This document shows, piece after piece, positions 41,603 to 53,719 of a stretch of DNA of 64,000 nucleotides. The stretch's first letter is position 1. Each line of letters begins with the position of its first letter. Both the position numbers and the translations under genes were made by a program. The stretch is from NCBI GenBank assembly GCA_030374805.1, contig JARGSG010000115.1:117147-181146 (forward strand), written 5' to 3'. Source of the DNA: Gracilaria gracilis. Lineage: Eukaryota; Rhodophyta; Florideophyceae; Gracilariales; Gracilariaceae. The notes below the pieces were generated by a model. The model searched no databases. It had not been told where the DNA came from and was given only the letters and a program-made list of their open reading frames with translations.

Positions 41603-42204
41603 TTAGGGCAACCAGAAGGAGCACCACGTCTTTCTCAGTACAGAGTACTCTTTTAGAAAAACATCGTCTAAAGAGAAATTCCCAATTACAGAGAAACCCT
41701 GAAACTCGGAAGGGCTGAGCTGTACGGCAAATCTGCAAGGAGGAACGGTTGCGAAGAAAGTCTTTTGGGCACGTCGTGCTTCTTTACCCTTTGACCAAAG
41801 TGTCTTGACGAGAAAAGCTGCCGCAATCCCACATACGTACCCTTGTTGTAGCATTCCATAATCGTTGATACCCCCAAAAACGCCCACAAAGTTCATTCCT
41901 GTCATGAAGATTTGTTTTTCCTTAGTTACGGAATTTTAATACTGAGGTCCGAAGCAAAGAAGAGAGGAAACATCCCTGTATCTCCAACTCTCAGTTGTCC
42001 ATGATGCTGAGCGGAATACACAATAATAAACATTTCTTCTTCTATATCGGTAGGAGGTTCGAATGGGCAAAATACTGCAAAATATCTGGCTAGGATTCTA
42101 CTTTTGTAGATTTCTATGTTCTCAGCACAAGAAAAGGCATTCAGAAACCACTCTGTCATCGCTAGCTGGCCAACTTCTGGACAATGATCTACCAAGGGTA
42201 TCAT
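41603..42204 (-). CDS. Possible two-exon hypothetical protein with a 44-bp intron (185 aa)
   Basis: Two frames join in phase if 41942-41899 is a mini-intron: donor CTCA|GTATTA, acceptor ATGACAG, with TAACTAAG as a possible branch point. The product begins MIPLVDHCPEVGQLAMTEWF, has a GDTGMFPLFFASDL segment and a Gly/aromatic-rich patch (MNFVGVFGGINDYGMLQQGY) leading to a short hydrophobic run (VCGIAAAFLVKTLW). I recognise no family. The phase-keeping splice supports it, but the intron is shorter than others in the window. Confidence 0.33.
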
Positions 42205-42723
42205 AGATCAAGTGCTCAGCGCTTTTTAACACCCCGAGAAATATTAGTGTGACACTGACTACATCCAACGTTTGGGGGACTCATTCTCTGGTACAAGATG
42301 TATTGGTAGGCCAGCAAAGTCAGCATATGCGCTTTGGATGCAGATACAATCAGAGGAGAGTTGGGATGAGTGGACAGTATTTTTCGGCAGAGATCCTCTC
42401 AATCTGAAATAACTGTTCAACCTCAAATGTGTCGCAAACGCTTCACCAGACCAAACCCCGATATTGAACGAGCCCTACCCTTTGATATTCATGACGAAAC
42501 TTTTCGATCATTCCCTCATTTGAAAGCGCTATGTCCTGTGTCTGCTTGCACTGAACAAGAGCGCCTAGCACTGAAAAGCAACAAAGTTCTAGAAGAAACA
42601 CTTCACCGTCCAAAACGGACGTTTTTTCGCCTATAATTTTATTCTGTCGCTCGTGTTAGGCACGCGTCTAGATGGGCCGAACACATACAATTGTCCAAAA
42701 CAGATCATCAAATCTGCTCCTCC
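42205..42723. other. Intergenic, 3' flank of the pogo-like element
   Basis: A short plus-strand frame (42370-42636, 88 codons) has no recognisable domain. A hairpin-forming CGTCCAAAACGGACG lies near 42,608. Terminal inverted repeats of the neighbouring transposon could not be found. Confidence 0.45.
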
Positions 42724-44433
42724 TTAAGCATCCCAAGCCTGGCTGCAATCCAAAACCTCTATCTCAGCAGCTTCACCGTCTGCACCCTGAGAGCCAGCTT
42801 CGGCATCCACTATCTCTCTTGAAACGATGGCATTCAACGCACGTTGACGAGTGGCTCGAGCAGTAGCGATTTGACGAGGCTGTGCGCGCGTTGAGGCCAA
42901 ATGATCCATTAGAGCTTTTCGGCGAGGAGCAAGTTCAGCCAGATGCTGAAGTTCTGCGTTATTTTCATACATGCGAGACCCGGAGCTGCAATTACGAAGA
43001 GCCTCTAGGACGGTGTTCGCGGTCAGATGAGCTCCATATGCTGTGCTGACCTTCACCGTACCACTCTCATCAACGTCGGACTCGAGCACAAGTGAACGAG
43101 AATTCTTAAGGTACGTGTCAACCAAGTAATCAACCGTCACATCATCCGAACCATCGCGACTAACCCATAAATCCGAGAATGCAATACCAGTCACATCGGG
43201 ACCGGCCTTAGCATGAACCCAAATCCCAGTCTTCTCGAAACCACTGCGGATGTTACGGACTGTTAAAGCTTCCGAGAGGGCGACATTGATTCCTTCAACA
43301 AGATCAAAAATGTCTAAGACCACTTTGACCCTGCTCATGCGATGGAGTTCCCGTTGGAAGTATGACTTGTATGGTCCAAAGACAGAGACATCTAAAGGCT
43401 GCAGTATATGGCTAGAATGAGATGGGAGTGCTACCACGATAACACGGTTGTCCTTAAAGAACTTGAGCGTGCGGAACTGAATGTGGCCAGAGTAGCCATC
43501 CAACACCAGAAGTAAATGCCTTCCATTACCGCGGAGCTCTTGGGTTTCTTCAACGAAATTGGTGGCCCAATTGAAGAAGATGGCGGAATCTACACCAGCT
43601 TTCTCACGTTAGTAGAGATAGCAAGGGGGAAGAAATTCATGGAGTGTTTGCAAACGTCCATTGACAAAGCGGTAGTGTGCGCGCTTTCCACCAACAACAA
43701 CGATCGGCTTCCATGCACGACCATCCGCGGAAACTACAGGCATAACAGTCACTCGGTCGTCGGCACCCTTCGTGCGGATTGCCTTCTGTATGAGAACTGA
43801 ATTGCTGCTCCCAACGCCCTTCCGGAGGCTTCGACCGAGACATTTGGATGCAGACACCCCTGATTCATCTACGTTGAAGATGCGGGAGGGATTCACAATA
43901 TGAAAACGATCCATTAGTGATTCCATAAGAGCCATATGCCTCGCTACTTTCTCCGGGGTTACTTCTAACCTCGCATTCTCAATGATGCGCACGGGAAGAT
44001 ACTTCAAATCATGGCGCTGCATAAAGCGGTCCAACCATGTCAGGGAAGGCCTTCCTTCAAAGAAGCCTATAGAGTTCTGGCGATCCACGGATAGGGACTG
44101 AACATAGCATTGCACTAAGTCCAATAAAGAGTTCTTTGATAACGGAGTGTTGTTCTTGACATAGTAGTCTACGGTCTTGACGATTTCGGTCTCTTCAACA
44201 TTCGTCAACGCTGTAGGGCGGCCCGGATGCCTCAAAGCGACACTAATATCATGCGGGTGCGTTGGTTGGCTGTCGGGGGCGTTACGAAGCCACAGGTTAT
44301 ACCAGCGACGGAGGCGATGTTCTGATATATTGTACTGAACTGCCAGGCTGCTGTAGCTCGTTCCATGAAGGAAATGATCAAAAAGAGCTTGACGTAGCGT
44401 GTCGTAGAATGTAGCATTCGCGGGAAGTACCAT
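42724..44433 (-). mobile_element. Pogo/Tigger-like DDE_1 transposase with one in-frame stop
   Basis: The 570-codon frame is interrupted only by TAA at 43611-43609; both sides are in the same frame. The N terminus has an HTH (FHGTSYSSLAVQYNISEHRLR in outline, about residues 20-45). A CENP-B-like region follows, then the DDE_1 catalytic motifs: IFNVDESGV (first Asp), LLLVLDGYSGH (second Asp) and HSSHILQPLDVSVFGPYK (third Asp). Pogo-like elements move by cut-and-paste into TA sites. The copy looks young, with a single lesion, though a missed tiny intron cannot be excluded. Flanking inverted repeats and a TA duplication could not be located by eye. Confidence 0.82.
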
Positions 44434-45922
44434 GGTTCTTAGAAAAAAAGGCGAAAGAGAAGTATATGTAGAGCGTTGAGAAGTCCAAGGACTGTGAGTG
44501 GGTCGTACTGGTCTCGCAGAACCCGCACAGGGCCTTTTATACTCCTACAAAATCGTAGAGACTGTCACCACTTCAATATGGGTTTCGTACTTCTGGAAAT
44601 ATTGCTATGGTGTTCATATCTTTGCGACAAATAAGAGGTTCTTTGTCGGGTTTTGATACTGCTTTTGTCTGCCCAATCAGGGCTACAACGTTCAGCACTT
44701 CTAGAACATATTTTGTGCTGGGTCTCTGCTTCAAAATGAGAAGAAGTAATATGCTAAACTGTTTGAGAGTCTTGGAGCCTTTTTTATTTCCATCTACGTA
44801 GAAGAACAAGACCGTATTGCATCATAGAGTGTCTATGCTATGCAATTTCAATCAAGAGTAAAGTACAGAGAAGCAACAGCTTGCTTCTGTCAAAGATGTC
44901 CCTGTTTTCTAGTCGAAGACGTCCTGGTGTCTCCAGAATGTGGTTTGCCTTCCTGTTATGATGCTATCATCAAGGGGGAAGACAAGCTTATGCTGAACAA
45001 TATAGAAGACCTACACACAAAGGCGGAGGAGGGCAAGTTCAAAGAGGCCAATGTCTTTGAGATCTCTCGCAGTGCACAAAGAACGTGGACGTCGTGAAGA
45101 AGCTACGTGGTTTGTGCTGTTTTGCTTTTGGACATGCAGGTGTTTCGGTTCTCACTTTTTGGCGGGAGTTCTCTTCCGCAGAATCTTTGTGCTTGTATTT
45201 CCCAAGTGCCTCATATGATTTGAACGAAACCTACCCTATGTACAAGGTGCTGCTCTTCTCTTGAAGCCTACGAAGTGACAAAGATATCGGTTCATTTCTT
45301 TATGGATGAGAGGGTGTGGCGTGGTTTCCGCTCCATGGGAGAAGCATCAGGAAAGGAAAATCAAGCTGTATTGGCTTGGTTATGAAACGACACAATAAAA
45401 TTATTCGGACTGATTTGAAGTTGAACGGTTACTTTGTATTGTTGTCTTCCTTCCATTTTGTACTCATTGTAAAACTTGTTGCCCCCGCCATCCCGATTGC
45501 AATCCAACCGCCGTTCATCGTTATCTTCCAAACAGCCGACCCAACGTAACAGAAGCAGCAATAACACAGGCCTACTGTACGTGTTGTCTAAAGGCGCGCA
45601 GCGCCAAACATTTCCGCCATTTCGCAGAGGTGGGATTTTTGGTTGTACTGAAAGCTGGCTCAATAAAGGTAGCGCAGATAGATACTCGTGATGAAGAAGT
45701 CTATTTATTCTGCCGTTGCCTTGGAGAAATAGTCGATTTGTGTGGCGAATGCAGGGCCGTATTTGTGACTGACTGACTAAATGAAAATAAACATGACTCT
45801 TGACTGACTGACTACCACTTCAAAATGTGACTGACTGATACACCCCTTTTCAAAACTCCAGTTACTTGGGTACTAAACAAGTCGTGTAGGATACTTTCCA
45901 GATTTACACCCCTTCTTCACTG
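44434..45922. other. Intergenic, with GACT-rich repeats
   Basis: One plus-strand frame (44840-45097, 85 codons, FCQRCPCFL near the start) might be a gene but shows no domain. From 45,762 to 45,840 the unit TGACTGACTGA recurs three times. No other feature is supported. Confidence 0.4.
45762..45840. repeat. Short GACT repeat cluster
   Basis: Three separate TGACTGACTGA(C/T) runs occur within 80 bp, alternating with AT-rich spacers. They may be simple-sequence decay; they also resemble clustered AP-1/GCN4-like half-sites. Confidence 0.7.
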
Positions 45923-45955
45923 TGGTCAGCCGCCCCTGATATATGATGTCGGGTA
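45923..45955 (-). repeat. Fragment shared with the LINE 3' end
   Basis: Read on the minus strand, ATCAGGGGCGGCTGACCA followed by a GAAGAAG-like stretch matches the 3' end of the LINE copy at about 31,713-31,750. It probably marks a very short LINE insertion or a shared 3' tail of a related element. Confidence 0.45.
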
Positions 45956-47715
45956 GACCCTATACAGTGATCCCGCGTTACAAGAATATGGAGCATAGAC
46001 ATCGTCTGCATCCTTATAAGCCTGGTAGGAATACAACGAGGGATCACAAAAGCCATTTAAGATAAGAGCACTAGTGTCTACTAAACTGGAAAGAAGGAGT
46101 CTGCGAGATTGACTCAAACTATTAACTCGCTTACTACGCAGAACACGTTGAGCTCGTCTCAAATCTATAATACATGCAGTCCCAGTATCTTTTTTTTCCT
46201 CCAAAATAAGTAGATTAACGGCAAGGTACGGAAATTTTTCGTCGACGCTAAGATCGTCCAATAAACTTCTGTCTTCTTCCACGTCTTTTTCGTTGTCTTC
46301 TTCGTCGTTTCCAGTACCTAAGCTTTAATAGCAATTTCATCTACAGTAGGAACGCTTGTACAGTCTTTGTCTTTTCTGTCCGCGTTAGACAAAGAACTCA
46401 CCGTAACCCAATTAAAAACAGCGGTTGGCACTAACTCTTGTGCCAGCTCTATGTGCTCACTTCCGAGTGTTTCTTCATTATCTTGATCATTTTGTGAAAT
46501 CGTTTCACCAACCAGCAGCCGTTTGTGAGGCCAACAGTTCCTGAACACACTATCTTGCATATCAAATTCTCAAATACGCTTCACTTGTCGCATAGCCGCC
46601 AATTGATCCACTTTATATATGTCGTGCACATCAATATCCATCTGGTCCAAATTTCTGCGATACAAGTAGGATCTTTATCGCTGCTTCCAAGACGCGATGA
46701 CACCGGCGTCCATTGGGTGTAGCTTCAAAGTCGTGTTTGGAACTAGAAAGACAACATCGACGATTGGCAGCACAGGTAGCACTTCTGTACTTCCATGGAC
46801 ACTTGCGGTATCTAACAAAAGTAACACCTTTTTGAAAGGCAAAAGGGTTTCGATATGACTAAAAAATCGTTGAAGCCAATCTAAAAATATTAAGCTTGTC
46901 ATTCATGCCTTCTCGTTCCAATGGTAATCGAATCTCAGCTCAGAAGCACTTTTTTTCTTAAAACAATGCGGTCTCCGTGTCTTGCCGATGATTAGCAAAG
47001 CATGCGATCAAAACCCGTAGAATTGGCACATGCGAGATAAGTAAGCCTTATCTCTTCTTTCTTTCTGGTAGACGCTCTGGTGCGATAGTACGGTCCAGCG
47101 ACATGCGATAAAAAGTCCGAGCTCATCGGCATTGTAGCAGTCTTCCGCATTGTAGTCCCTGACTTTTGCTCTCAACATGCCTAATTTGTTCTGTATTGCC
47201 CTTTTGTCTGCATCGCCACTTTCTCCGTGCGACTTAAATGACTTCAAGCGTTGTCGTTTCTGGAAGTTGTATAGCCACCCTTTGCTTCACGTAAGAGTTA
47301 TTTTCGCATTCGCATCCAAGTTTTCATTCGTCACTTTAATTATGCGCCTACCTAATTCAATTATTAAAGCGCCATTTATAGCCCTACGTTGTGAGAACTG
47401 CAGCGTTACCCAGTTTAAGAGTGCCTTTTTAAACTGAGAAAATGCACTCTGACGAGCTCGATATATATTCTAGGTAGTGGGTGCAGTGTTTGTGATCTTT
47501 AGAACGCGAGATATTGTGGCTTGAGAAGGTGGTTCCCTGTTTGGCCCACAGTGCAAGAGTGCTTTGATCGCAAGAAAGACATTGTTGCGAACGTCTTTCG
47601 TGTTCTTCTCGGATTTGATTTTTTTGTTGGAGGGACAGTGCTATTCGCGAACACATCTTGGGATAGCTCTAATGTTTGCCTGAAGTTGTTTCTGTTCAAT
47701 TTGAGACGCAAAGTA
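45956..47715 (-). pseudogene. Degenerate pogo/Tigger-like transposon
   Basis: Pieces of one transposase appear in order along the minus strand. First, an N-terminal CENP-B/pogo HTH (LSLQQKNQIREEHERR, then LALWAKQ and FSSHNISRSK, about 47,650-47,500). Then a region with KSFKSHGESGDADKRA and EDCYNADELGLF carrying the first catalytic Asp (47,247-47,100). Then KVLLLLDTASVHG and LKLHPMDAGVIASWK with the second and third Asp (about 46,840-46,690). Stops and frameshifts separate the pieces; for instance a Trp codon has become TGA near 46,905. The frames at 46560-46318 and 46282-45926 may be its C-terminal part. It is inactive and older than the 42.7-kb copy. Confidence 0.65.
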
Positions 47716-47892
47716 AAAGGAAAAGGTTCTCCTTTATATATGTGAGGTTCTGCAGCTTAGTGTTACTAAGTTTCCTCTGGTTGCAGAACATGAGCAATTC
47801 AGTGTCGTGTGAACCCTGAAAGTGTTTGTGTTTCATTCCGGTGCCACCAGAATGGTAGAATTATAATGTAGGCTACGTTTTGGGCATAGTGC

Positions 47893-48888
47893 TGTGGAGC
47901 AATGGCAATCCGATGTCAGCACAATGAAGTTTCTCATAATGGCGCTCTATCCATTGAGCCCTGACGTGTCAGACTATGAATGTGGACTCCGTTTCGGGTG
48001 AAATCGGAAATATTGTTGGGAACGTACCTTGTTGGGTGCATCTGGGATAGAACCTATGAAATAGGTGTACAGCAGGGCCTTGTGGCATATTTGTCCAAAT
48101 ATTTGGCGTCACACCCGCTGAGTAGATACTTTGGCACCCTGAAACTGGGTTGTCCACGTGTAGAGCCCTCGTGGGAGTGCGCAGCTCTAGATACAGTAGA
48201 TAGTATATATGCTCAGGCGATCTCGCCCTGGAGCCACTAATTAAAACTCACCTGAGTCGTATCTTCTTCCTGAAGTACGTGGTCTTCATCCCGAAGGCCG
48301 GGCTATGGTTGTTACTGACTACGTAGGTTTACGACTTCTCTAAGGAGAGTATCCACGACTGGTCTCGGTACAATCACCCCTCAGGGTCCCTAAGGAAGTT
48401 CTTTACTATCAGTTTCTGGCTTGTTTCGCTAATTACTCCCGTATCAGGTTGTATTTGTTGTCGTTCGCCGAGGTGCCAGATCCTTGTTTAGTTCATCGTT
48501 TTCCTGGTGCAGGCCTCGCTTCCGCCTTTTTATAGAGTTATATTTGGACACTTGTGTGTGTGTCTCGTTCCGCTATCGGCCCTGTATCCGCCGTTGGCAC
48601 GGGCCGTAGCTTCGCTCGTGTGGTTCGCCGTAGGAGCACTACACCGTCTTACGGCACCGATCGCTCCACTTCTAGACTCGTTCTCTCGTGATCCGTCGTC
48701 GGTTATTCCCCTCTAGTCTCACGCTCTTCTTTACCTCTGCAGGGTATTCCAATACCATCTCCGGTTTACACCCGGCTGCCACGCTGCACGCGCACGGGCA
48801 GAGGGCTCTACTTCTGAGTTCGCCCTTTTGTGGGAGCAGGACTCCGACATCCTGGAGGACACGTACCCTCTTTGGGGTTTGCTCTACA
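47893..48888 (+). repeat. 5' LTR of element A (996 bp)
   Basis: It starts TGTGGAGC and ends GCTCTACA, giving the TG...CA ends and short inverted termini typical of LTRs. Its reverse complement occurs at 53720-54715 with the same length, which fixes both borders. Single-base differences of a few percent distinguish the copies. Confidence 0.88.
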
Positions 48889-48891
48889 TTC

Positions 48892-48908
48892 TGGTCTCCC
48901 GACTCAGA
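48892..48908 (+). other. Primer binding site candidate
   Basis: TGGTCTCCCGACTCAGA begins three bases after the LTR end. It starts with the TGG expected to pair with a tRNA CCA end. The primer tRNA cannot be named from memory. Confidence 0.55.
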
Positions 48909-49020
48909 AGAGTCTAGTGGACTAGAGCCTGAAAAGAAAGTTTAATTGAAGTAGTACTCATAAGAGTTCGAAACTAGAAGTTTGAAGTTGTTTCCCCGCT
49001 TGGATTTGTTTTTTGTCACT

Positions 49021-51135
49021 GAAATGGGATCCGGAAAACGGCTAAGTCCGTCCAAGGCCCGTTCTGTCGGTTCTGGTTTACCCCCGCAAACGCGGTCAGT
49101 TCCTGAACCGCTACCGGTGAAGGAGAAGAAATCAGGGAGCCGGGAACAACCGTCAAAGACGTCTGATGCCCCAGTGGCCGGCCCCGCTTCCGTTCCTCTG
49201 GAAGGACCCTTATCCACTGCTGCGGCAAGTGACGCAGTATTATCCGAATTGGAAACTCAAGCTCGCATGCTTGAGGCCCAGAGCGCGGTGAGAGCTAGCT
49301 CTCAAGCTGCACTCAAAAAGGAGGTCGAATCGCTGCGTGAGAAAGTGAAAGACGCTCAAATGAGAGATGTTTCGGGATAAATCCAGCTCCTGAGACAGAA
49401 AATGAACTCAATTCTGGAGTGCTTTGGTTCCCCACAGGGTTTCTTGGATGGCTATTGTCGGACAGTGGAAGAGTTCCGGGCCACAACGGATCGAATTCAC
49501 GCCCGTCTGGGTACCCTCGAAGCCATTATTAGGATGGATGAAGAAGTAGAAGTTCCCCCATGGGAGAAGCCTGTTTCGAAAGATTTCGTTCATCACTCTG
49601 ATAAGAAGAGCCATCGCAAGTCCTCAAAAGAGTTTAGCCACCACGTGGATTCGTCTGACTCTGACTTTGACTCTGACAGCTCGGACAGCTCGTCATCGTC
49701 GTCGTCGTCGTCATCGTCCGCTGCCTCGGAAGGTAGTCGTCGTCGACATTCTCGATCGTCCCGTTCAAGGGCCACGTTTACCTCTCAAGGTGCAATTCGT
49801 ACCCGGGAGAAGGGAGCTAAGTGTCCTGGTCTTAAGAAGTTGAAGCCTACGAATCCGCTTTATCGGAAGTTGTTATCGTACCGTTACTATCGGTTACAGA
49901 AGTCCGAAGGGAAGAGAACCTCTAGAAGTACCGAAAAGGTGAAGGCGCACATCCGTAAACTCAGCGTGCCACTCAAGAATCGCGAGTTTACAGGAGAAGA
50001 CCCCATCCGGATGCTGGATTTCCTCTCTAGGTTCGTTCATGAAGCCGATATTCTTGGAATGGCGGAGGGACAGGCGTACGTTGTCCTCCCCAACTACCTG
50101 AAAGGTCAGGCTGAAGACCAGTTTAATTCCATCCTTGGATCGTCAAGAGCTTCGGAAGGCGGCGTTACTTGTTGGCCCGAAGCGGTTCATTACCTCTTAA
50201 GGTCATACGCTACTGGTCATGCCATTCAGCAGGCTACGTCGGCCCTTAGGGAACTGAAGCAACGTCCGGAAGAAACGGAAACGGCTTATTCAACGCGCCT
50301 GAATAAGGCTTTCCACCGCTGTGGTAATGTTCATCCTTCACAGGAGAGATGTGCGATGTTTGTCGATGGGTTAAATCCCGCGATTCGGGCAGTTGTAGCC
50401 CGTTATCGGGAGGAGAATCGGAAGATAACTTATTCGGAATTGGTACAGTACGCCCAGGCTGAAGGGGATACGCTCCGAGCTCGGCGTCCCTCCAAATCGA
50501 AGCCTCGTAACGTACTGTTTGCCAACAATTCTGACTTTTCTCGGGCCCTTTCATATGGGAATGAAGCCAGTATGGACATAGATAATGTGCACCTCATAGG
50601 TAGTAATCCGAGTTCTATTGGAACTTCAATTGCCACCTCGGAATTGCCGTCAACCACGGTGCCGTCTACGGAATGCGATCCGGCCCTGTATGCTCAGGAT
50701 CGTCGAGCTCCGGCAGCACCGATACCCTATGGAGGTCGAATGATGAGGACAACTCGCCCAGGATGGAGGGATAGCACCCAGCAGGGTCGTGTTATAGCGC
50801 GCCCCACCAATGGTTCAACCGCAGTGATCTGCTACGAATGTTATGAATTTGGTCAGATTTCACCGCAGTGCACAGTCCCGGCACGGGATAGGTTGAAAAG
50901 CGTCACTCAGTTCGAGTCTCTGACGCCCGAAGAACATGCACGGGGCCCCAGAACATCCTATGAAGGCGCTAAGCGTTCGTTGGCCCTTCAGGGAGCTGCT
51001 GGAACCATGCATGGTAACCCTGCCTTCGCGCAGAGTAACCTTCAGGCTCAGCGTCGCGAACCGGTAAACGGGAATCAGGTAGGTTCCGCGGAGGGAAATC
51101 TCCCGCATCAGGCGGTTCCATCTCCGGAAAACTGA
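49021..51135 (+). pseudogene. gag of element A (one in-frame stop)
   Basis: The frame from the ATG at 49021 is broken only by TAA at 49378-49380 and then runs to 51135. The first part has a coiled-coil (LETQARMLEAQSAV, KKEVESLREKVK). The second has a long Ser/Asp tract, a capsid-like region (FTGEDPIRMLDFLSRFVHEA, YLKGQAEDQFNSIL, RPEETETAYSTRLNKAFHRC, the usual Ty3 gag fold) and a zinc-knuckle-like CYECYEFGQISPQC in which Gln replaces the normal His. Gag forms the particle. The altered knuckle and the stop suggest inactivity. Confidence 0.75.
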
Positions 51136-51137
51136 AT

Positions 51138-53648
51138 ATGGGAGTCTCCCCGACGGGAGGGGCGTCTTCCAAGTCGAAGCAGAAGACGCCCGAGGCGCCT
51201 GCGCCTCGCACCCCGACTGTTACGATCCTATCAAGGAAAATGGCAGCCACCGACGTGGATTCGGAACACTTTTGTGTTCTTTGTCGACCGTGGATGCGGG
51301 CCTGTAATCCCGTTTCCCGGATAGAATCCTGGTCATGGCCAAGCGGAACTATAAAGTTTACGCCAATCTCGGCCTTTCAGAACATTTTATGGTTCGTCAG
51401 TTATCGGTCCTAGACACAGGCACTGCTCCTAACCTTATTCACAGGAAACTGATACTGCATACTCTTCAGGAACGTGTTCGCTGCGGTCCATCAATGGATA
51501 TTTCGGATGCCAACAACGATCCGATTAGTACGGCTGGTTACATTTCGCTCCTGGTGAGATTAGGAAGGCACCTCGTGAAGGTAGATTCGTCGTTGACGAT
51601 TCGCTAGGCGCACCAGTTGTACTGGATTGTGATTTCTGTGACAGGTTTGTGGAAAATATCCGTCCCCGGAAGCGTACCGTAGAAATGGAAGACGGTTCAA
51701 TAATTCCGAGTGTCCGGAGACCTCTGCGAGTCGCTACGCGAAAACACGTACCGCTTCTGGTTGCACATCAGCCTACCAAAGGCACAGTGGCATCAACGAA
51801 GTTGCACGTGCTCAAATCGGTGCACCTTCCGCCGGAGTCCCAGGTGTGGGTCGAAGTCGTCACCAAACAGTTTGGTCTACACATAGTGCAGCCGTCACCA
51901 ACACTATATGAAGAGCGCCAGATCGCCTTGGCTAATGGATTTGTAACGATTCAACCGGATGAAGCCTTTAAGGTCCTCGTCGCCAATCTGGGCAAAACCA
52001 GACAATGGTTACCAAAGAACCAAGTAATTGGCACGTTACTACAGCACCGCGCTGCAGTGATACCCATGAAGATTCCGATCGGAACCGTGCTCGGTGTGTC
52101 TGACCCTAAGGAGAAGGAGGAGGCCGCCGAATTCGCCGAATTACGGAATGAGTCACTTGAAGCCGATACGAATGATACCCAGAAGAACTCGGTTCAGACA
52201 CCCCAGCACCTTTTGAGGTTAAGCCGTTGCCACCCGGCACTGAACAGACGAACCCTGTTGAGGAGCTAATGAAGCTCAATCTGGATCACGTACCGGAGTC
52301 CCATCGGGAGAAGCTACGCGATATGCTTTCCGATTTTAGGCCCATGTGGGATGGTACTCTCGGAACAATTGGAGTCACAGAGCATTGCATCGATCTACTT
52401 CCGAACACCCGGCCCATTGCGCAACACCCTTACAGGGCAGGACCGAAGGCCCGAGAAGAGGAGAAAGCTCAAGTCGAGAAGATGCTCCGAGCCAGCGTAA
52501 TTGAGCCTGCTCAATCCTCTTGGGCGTCACCAGTTGTTTTGGTGCAGAAGCCAGATGGATCATAGAGATTTTGTATCGATTACCGAAAGTTAAATGCGGT
52601 TACAGTGAAAGACGTATACCCGATTCCCCGTATGGACGAATATATCGATTCTTTAGGGAGCGCAAAAGTGTTTACCACTTTAGATGCCAATTGGGGATAC
52701 TGGAAAGTGCCCATAAGGGAAGAAGATAAGGATAAGACGGCCTTCGTGTGTCATCAAGACCTGTATCGTTTTCGGAGAATGCCCTTTGGGTTAAAGAACG
52801 CCCCCGCAACGTTTCAGCGAGCTGTTGATATCCTCCTGGCTAGGTTCAAGTGGACCACCTGTTTGGTATACTTGGACGACGTCGTCGTCTTTTCCAATAA
52901 CATGGAGGACCCTCTGACCCATGTACGGGAAGTTATGACCGTTTTACGGGACGCAGGGATTACCCTGAAGCTTAAGAAGTGCGAGTTCCTCACCGAATCG
53001 GTTAAGTACCTTGAGCATATTATTCGCCCAGGTAAGCTCCCAATTGACGAGGTGCGGGTAAAATCCTTGAAAGAGGCGAACCACCCAAGAACTCAAACTG
53101 AGCTTCGATCCTTCTTAGGCCTGTGTAACGTTTACCGTCGTTTTGTGCCGAACTTTTCGGATATCGCTTCGCCGTTGAACAAACTCTTGATGAAAGGAAG
53201 ACCAGTGGAATTGGAACCCTTTGGCGATGCGGAAGCCACCGCATTAACAGCACTAATTGAAGCTGTAACGTCGCCACCAGTTTTGGGCCTGCCGAAACCC
53301 GGGTTACCCTACGAGGTTGACACTGATGCGAGTGCGAACCAAGTTGGTTGTGCGTTGTTCCAGGTGGAAGAGTCTGGCAAACGTCACCCTACTGGGTATT
53401 GGTCGAGATCACTGAATGTGCACGAACGGAATTACTCCGTTTCGGAGAAGGAATGCCTTGCCGTTGTATGGGCCCTCTCAAAGTTGAGACCATACTTGAT
53501 GGAAACACACTTTCGGGTACACACGGACCATTCTTGCCTACGCTGGCTCATGGAAATTACCGAACCGTCGGGTCGACTGATGAGATGGAGACTCCGACTC
53601 TCGGAATTTGACTTTGAAGTAGTGTACAAGAAAGGCTCCTTGAACTAG
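51138..53648 (+). pseudogene. protease-RT-RNase H of element A, with stops and frameshifts
   Basis: Retroviral-type aspartic protease motif VLDTGTAPNLIH lies near 51,410. RT runs from about 52,227: the frame is stopped at 52563-52565 (TAG where element B has TGG), then continues with WRFCIDYRKLNAV-type sequence, RRMPFGLKNAPATFQRAVDI and the active-site LVYLDDVVVFS. RNase H follows (YEVDTDASANQVGCALFQ, YSVSEKECLAVVWALSKL, HTDHSCLRWL). The frame ends at a TAG after KKGSLN, a stop that element B shares. Protease and RT lie in different frames, as in gypsy elements that use frameshifting, but decay may also contribute. Confidence 0.8.
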
Positions 53649-53719
53649 CAGGCAGACGCTCTATCCAGTTTGGGCACTCCAGCAGAAGCTGAACCCACCG
53701 AGGACACGGAAGAGATACG

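Larger units (their letters stand above)
47893..53719 (+). mobile_element. Ty3/gypsy chromovirus-type LTR retrotransposon, element A (3' truncated)
   Basis: Order on the plus strand: 5' LTR (47893-48888), PBS, gag, protease, reverse transcriptase and RNase H. It stops within pol just after the RNase H/tether region at 53719, where the inverted LTR of element B begins. Integrase and 3' LTR are absent. The pol sequence is closely similar to element B where both exist, so the two belong to the same family. Several in-frame stops show that it is not intact. Confidence 0.85.

Noticed and set aside
47945-47965. tRNA-like D-arm (GCTCAATGGATAGAGC on the minus strand) near the start of the LTR
   Set aside because: No anticodon arm, T-arm or acceptor stem could be paired around it, so it is not a tRNA gene; probably chance.
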